Origin: Cyclobacteriaceae bacterium
GTDB lineage: Bacteria > Bacteroidota > Bacteroidia > Cytophagales > Cyclobacteriaceae
Direction of reading: 5' to 3'
Assembly (NCBI GenBank): GCA_016787645.1
Contig: JAEUUF010000026.1
Location: forward strand, 434,001-498,000
DNA length: 64,000 bases
This document shows positions 63,399-64,000 of this stretch, piece by piece (within the stretch, counting starts at the first letter, position 1; the number at the start of each line of letters is the position of its first letter). The position numbers and the translations under genes are program-made. Below the pieces are notes generated by a model that was given only the letters and a program-made list of their open reading frames with translations, did no database searches and was not told the DNA's origin.

Positions 63399-64000
63399 CT
63401 ATTTGAATTTGGCAAACATTATTTTACCCTGCTTATCTCCCAATTTAGCTGCTTGTTCGAAGTCATCCGTAGCTTTTCTATTCTCCTTTAGTTTGAGCCA
63501 TAATTTTCCCCGCAGCACATACGCCAAAGAGTTAGTCTGATCAGACTTTATGGCGTCATTCAATACCAGCAAGGCTTCCTGGAGATATCCTTCAATCATC
63601 AAGTGTTCGCCCTTGGCTGCCATCGTATAGGAAGCATAAACCGGATCATTTGGAGGTTCCCCAACAAGGTTCAATAATCCGAATTGGTGATTGATGAAAG
63701 TCCAATCCTGTAAGAAGTGAGCCAACTTTACCTTGGTCGTCTCAAAGTCAACGCCATAGCCGAGACCCAATGCAACGCTTGGAATTTGCATGTAGAGTTC
63801 AGCATATTTCTTCAATACGATTGAATCTTGATCTACCAACAATTGATCAACCAGCGTCCGATACATCTTATAGTCAGGAAAGTCATATCGTTTTGAACGA
63901 ACGAAATCATTAAGCGCCTCCAGGTACTTGGACTGCTGTAACCGGCATTTTCCGCGATAAAAGAAAGTGCCAAGGTTCATACTATCCATCTGAAGGTTTT
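63399..64000 (-). CDS. TPR-like protein (5' part beyond the window edge)
   Basis: At least 196 residues; the frame stays open to base 64000, so the N-terminus is probably outside. The visible part is helical with TPR-like pairs: GTFFYRGKCRLQQSKYLEAL, EALLVLNDAIKSDQTNSLAY, VLRGKLWLKLKENRKATDDF and EQAAKLGDKQGKIMF. Such repeats bind partner proteins. The C-terminal ...DDFEQAAKLGDKQG is typical of a terminal TPR. No other domain is visible and no function is assigned. Confidence 0.65.
   Translation of the reverse strand, partial: NLQMDSMNLGTFFYRGKCRLQQSKYLEALNDFVRSKRYDFPDYKMYRTLVDQLLVDQDSIVLKKYAELYMQIPSVALGLGYGVDFETTKVKLAHFLQDWTFINHQFGLLNLVGEPPNDPVYASYTMAAKGEHLMIEGYLQEALLVLNDAIKSDQTNSLAYVLRGKLWLKLKENRKATDDFEQAAKLGDKQGKIMFAKFK

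Overview
The window looks like a chromosomal segment of a free-living, non-parasitic Bacteroidota bacterium, most plausibly of the Cytophagales group. The reasons are: a giant secreted protein with a type IX secretion (T9SS) C-terminal sorting domain; an alternative complex III (actABCDEF) fused to an aa3-type oxidase operon; the large, insert-containing form of IspG; menaquinone genes; genes started with no visible Shine-Dalgarno; and one promoter matching the Bacteroidota consensus TTTG-N19-TAnnTTTG. Genus cannot be determined from what I can see. Coding density is very high. No gap between genes exceeds 300 bases (largest about 220 at 61441-61659 and 210 at 6146-6355). I saw no rRNA, tRNA, CRISPR array, transposase or phage structural gene.

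Layout. (1) 1-6145: menaquinone genes menD (cut by the window edge), menB, menE on +, then menC on -, with a two-gene XRE/S24 repressor unit lying between menE and menC and two palindromic operator-like sites in its promoter; then a queA-like gene. (2) 6356-32136: a 25.8-kb six-gene + strand unit with almost no gaps, closed by a strong intrinsic terminator. It encodes a nucleotide-transporter-like membrane protein with HEAT and cyclic-nucleotide-binding domains, a protein with three TIR-like domains, a membrane-spanning STAND NTPase with coiled coil and WD40 propeller, an outer-membrane barrel, a lipoprotein, and a 5187-residue T9SS-exported surface protein. Read together these could form a chain from the cell surface through both membranes to a cytoplasmic NTPase and TIR effector. 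(3) 32268-40914: housekeeping and accessory genes (terC, DinB/YfiT-like, YheT-like hydrolase, a SRAP-fold protein without its catalytic residues, a lipoprotein, yjbR, ispG, an SDR, and an MlaE/MlaF pair). (4) 40917-61440: on the - strand, transcription starts at a consensus promoter before actA and runs through actABCDEF, ctaC, ctaD, ctaA, ctaB, two subunit III genes and subunit IV to a terminator at 46196-46232. Beyond it lie a cysteine-poor SCO-like gene, a DUF420 gene, a small CxxC membrane protein, a DUF983 gene and a very large sensor histidine kinase. (5) 61660-64000: a small membrane protein, a sarcosine-oxidase-like flavoprotein, and a TPR-like protein cut by the right edge.

The two observations most worth following are the TIR/STAND/giant-adhesin operon as a possible trans-envelope signalling system, and a 204-207-bp module that occurs seven times within the giant gene, in at least two cases interrupting an otherwise recognisable domain.
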